From the NCBI GenBank assembly GCA_035250505.1, contig DATFFC010000161.1, positions 1 to 15,239 of the forward strand: DNA of 15,239 bases, in the 5' to 3' direction. Every line of letters begins with the position of its first letter. The stretch's first letter is position 1. The position numbers and the translations under genes were made by a program. Positions 15,073-15,239 of the stretch are shown piece by piece. The notes below the pieces were generated by a model. The model was given only the letters and a program-made list of their open reading frames with translations. It did no database searches and was not told the DNA's origin. The stretch is from DASSBQ01 sp035250505 (GTDB lineage: Bacteria > Nitrospirota > Nitrospiria > Nitrospirales > Nitrospiraceae).

Positions 15073-15239
15073 GCCCGGTTATGCCTATCTGCTCGCCTCG
15101 CGCAAGGAGTCTTGCAGACTACATGCCGGTGACTTGGCGGGCATTTGATGAGCTTTCAGAGGTATGAGTGCTGCTCCAGCAGCATAGTCTGTTGACTCGC
15201 TGTCCCGACGGCAACACCGGCGCGCTTCAGGGCCGACAT
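15073..15239. other. right edge, no gene identified
   Basis: A 16-bp palindrome TGCTGCT-CC-AGCAGCA lies at 15169-15184, and a small hairpin GCAAG-GAGT-CTTGC at about 15105-15118. On the minus strand a frame open at the window edge reads 27 residues (MSALKRAGVAV... to TGA at 15158-15156). It could be the end of a gene beyond the window or chance; I cannot identify it. Confidence 0.35.

Overview
The window looks like a chromosomal stretch from a moderately GC-rich Gram-negative bacterium, most plausibly Nitrospira or a relative (Nitrospirota). This is inferred from the protein flavour: a PEP-CTERM protein with a CHRD domain, a Tat-exported intradiol-dioxygenase-like protein, GlnRS, a DUF2173-like protein beside a molbindin, and an SfnR-like sigma-54 activator. 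No 16S or database search backs this assignment. Genes sit on both strands in short operons, and several loci are visibly decayed.

Left part (1-5453): a small secreted Cys-rich protein is translationally coupled to a Tat-signal intradiol-dioxygenase-like protein, followed by a secreted protein of unknown function. On the minus strand come a shredded SMP-30/gluconolactonase pseudogene (2043-2414), a 96-residue hypothetical, and an intact FAD-dependent aromatic-type monooxygenase. Next is a vapBC locus whose AbrB-type antitoxin is intact but whose PIN-domain toxin is broken by two compensating frameshifts and a stop.

Middle part (5840-11259): tRNA-Glu(CTC) on the minus strand; a three-gene plus-strand cassette (lipoprotein, conserved hypothetical, DUF6941-like protein); a minus-strand secreted protein with five C-terminal 33-34-residue repeats each carrying a C-x10-C pair; glutaminyl-tRNA synthetase; a small zinc-ribbon protein with overlapping palindromes just ahead of its ribosome binding site; and tRNA-Gln(TTG), the substrate of the synthetase, on the opposite strand.

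Right part (11425-15239): a CHRD/PEP-CTERM exported protein; a protein matching only the N-terminal third of a periplasmic sulfate-binding protein, with a good promoter and Shine-Dalgarno site; and, 50 bases on, a sigma-54 activator of the SfnR type lacking a receiver domain. Convergent to these is a minus-strand pair: a molbindin (Mop/TOBE) gene with a single-base frameshift, then an intact DUF2173 protein. This region has a sulfur/molybdate theme (inference).

The most interesting points are the Cys-stapled repeat protein, the sulfate-binding-protein fragment paired with a sigma-54 activator, the antitoxin left with a dead toxin, and a cluster of four decayed genes that can be reconstructed frame by frame.
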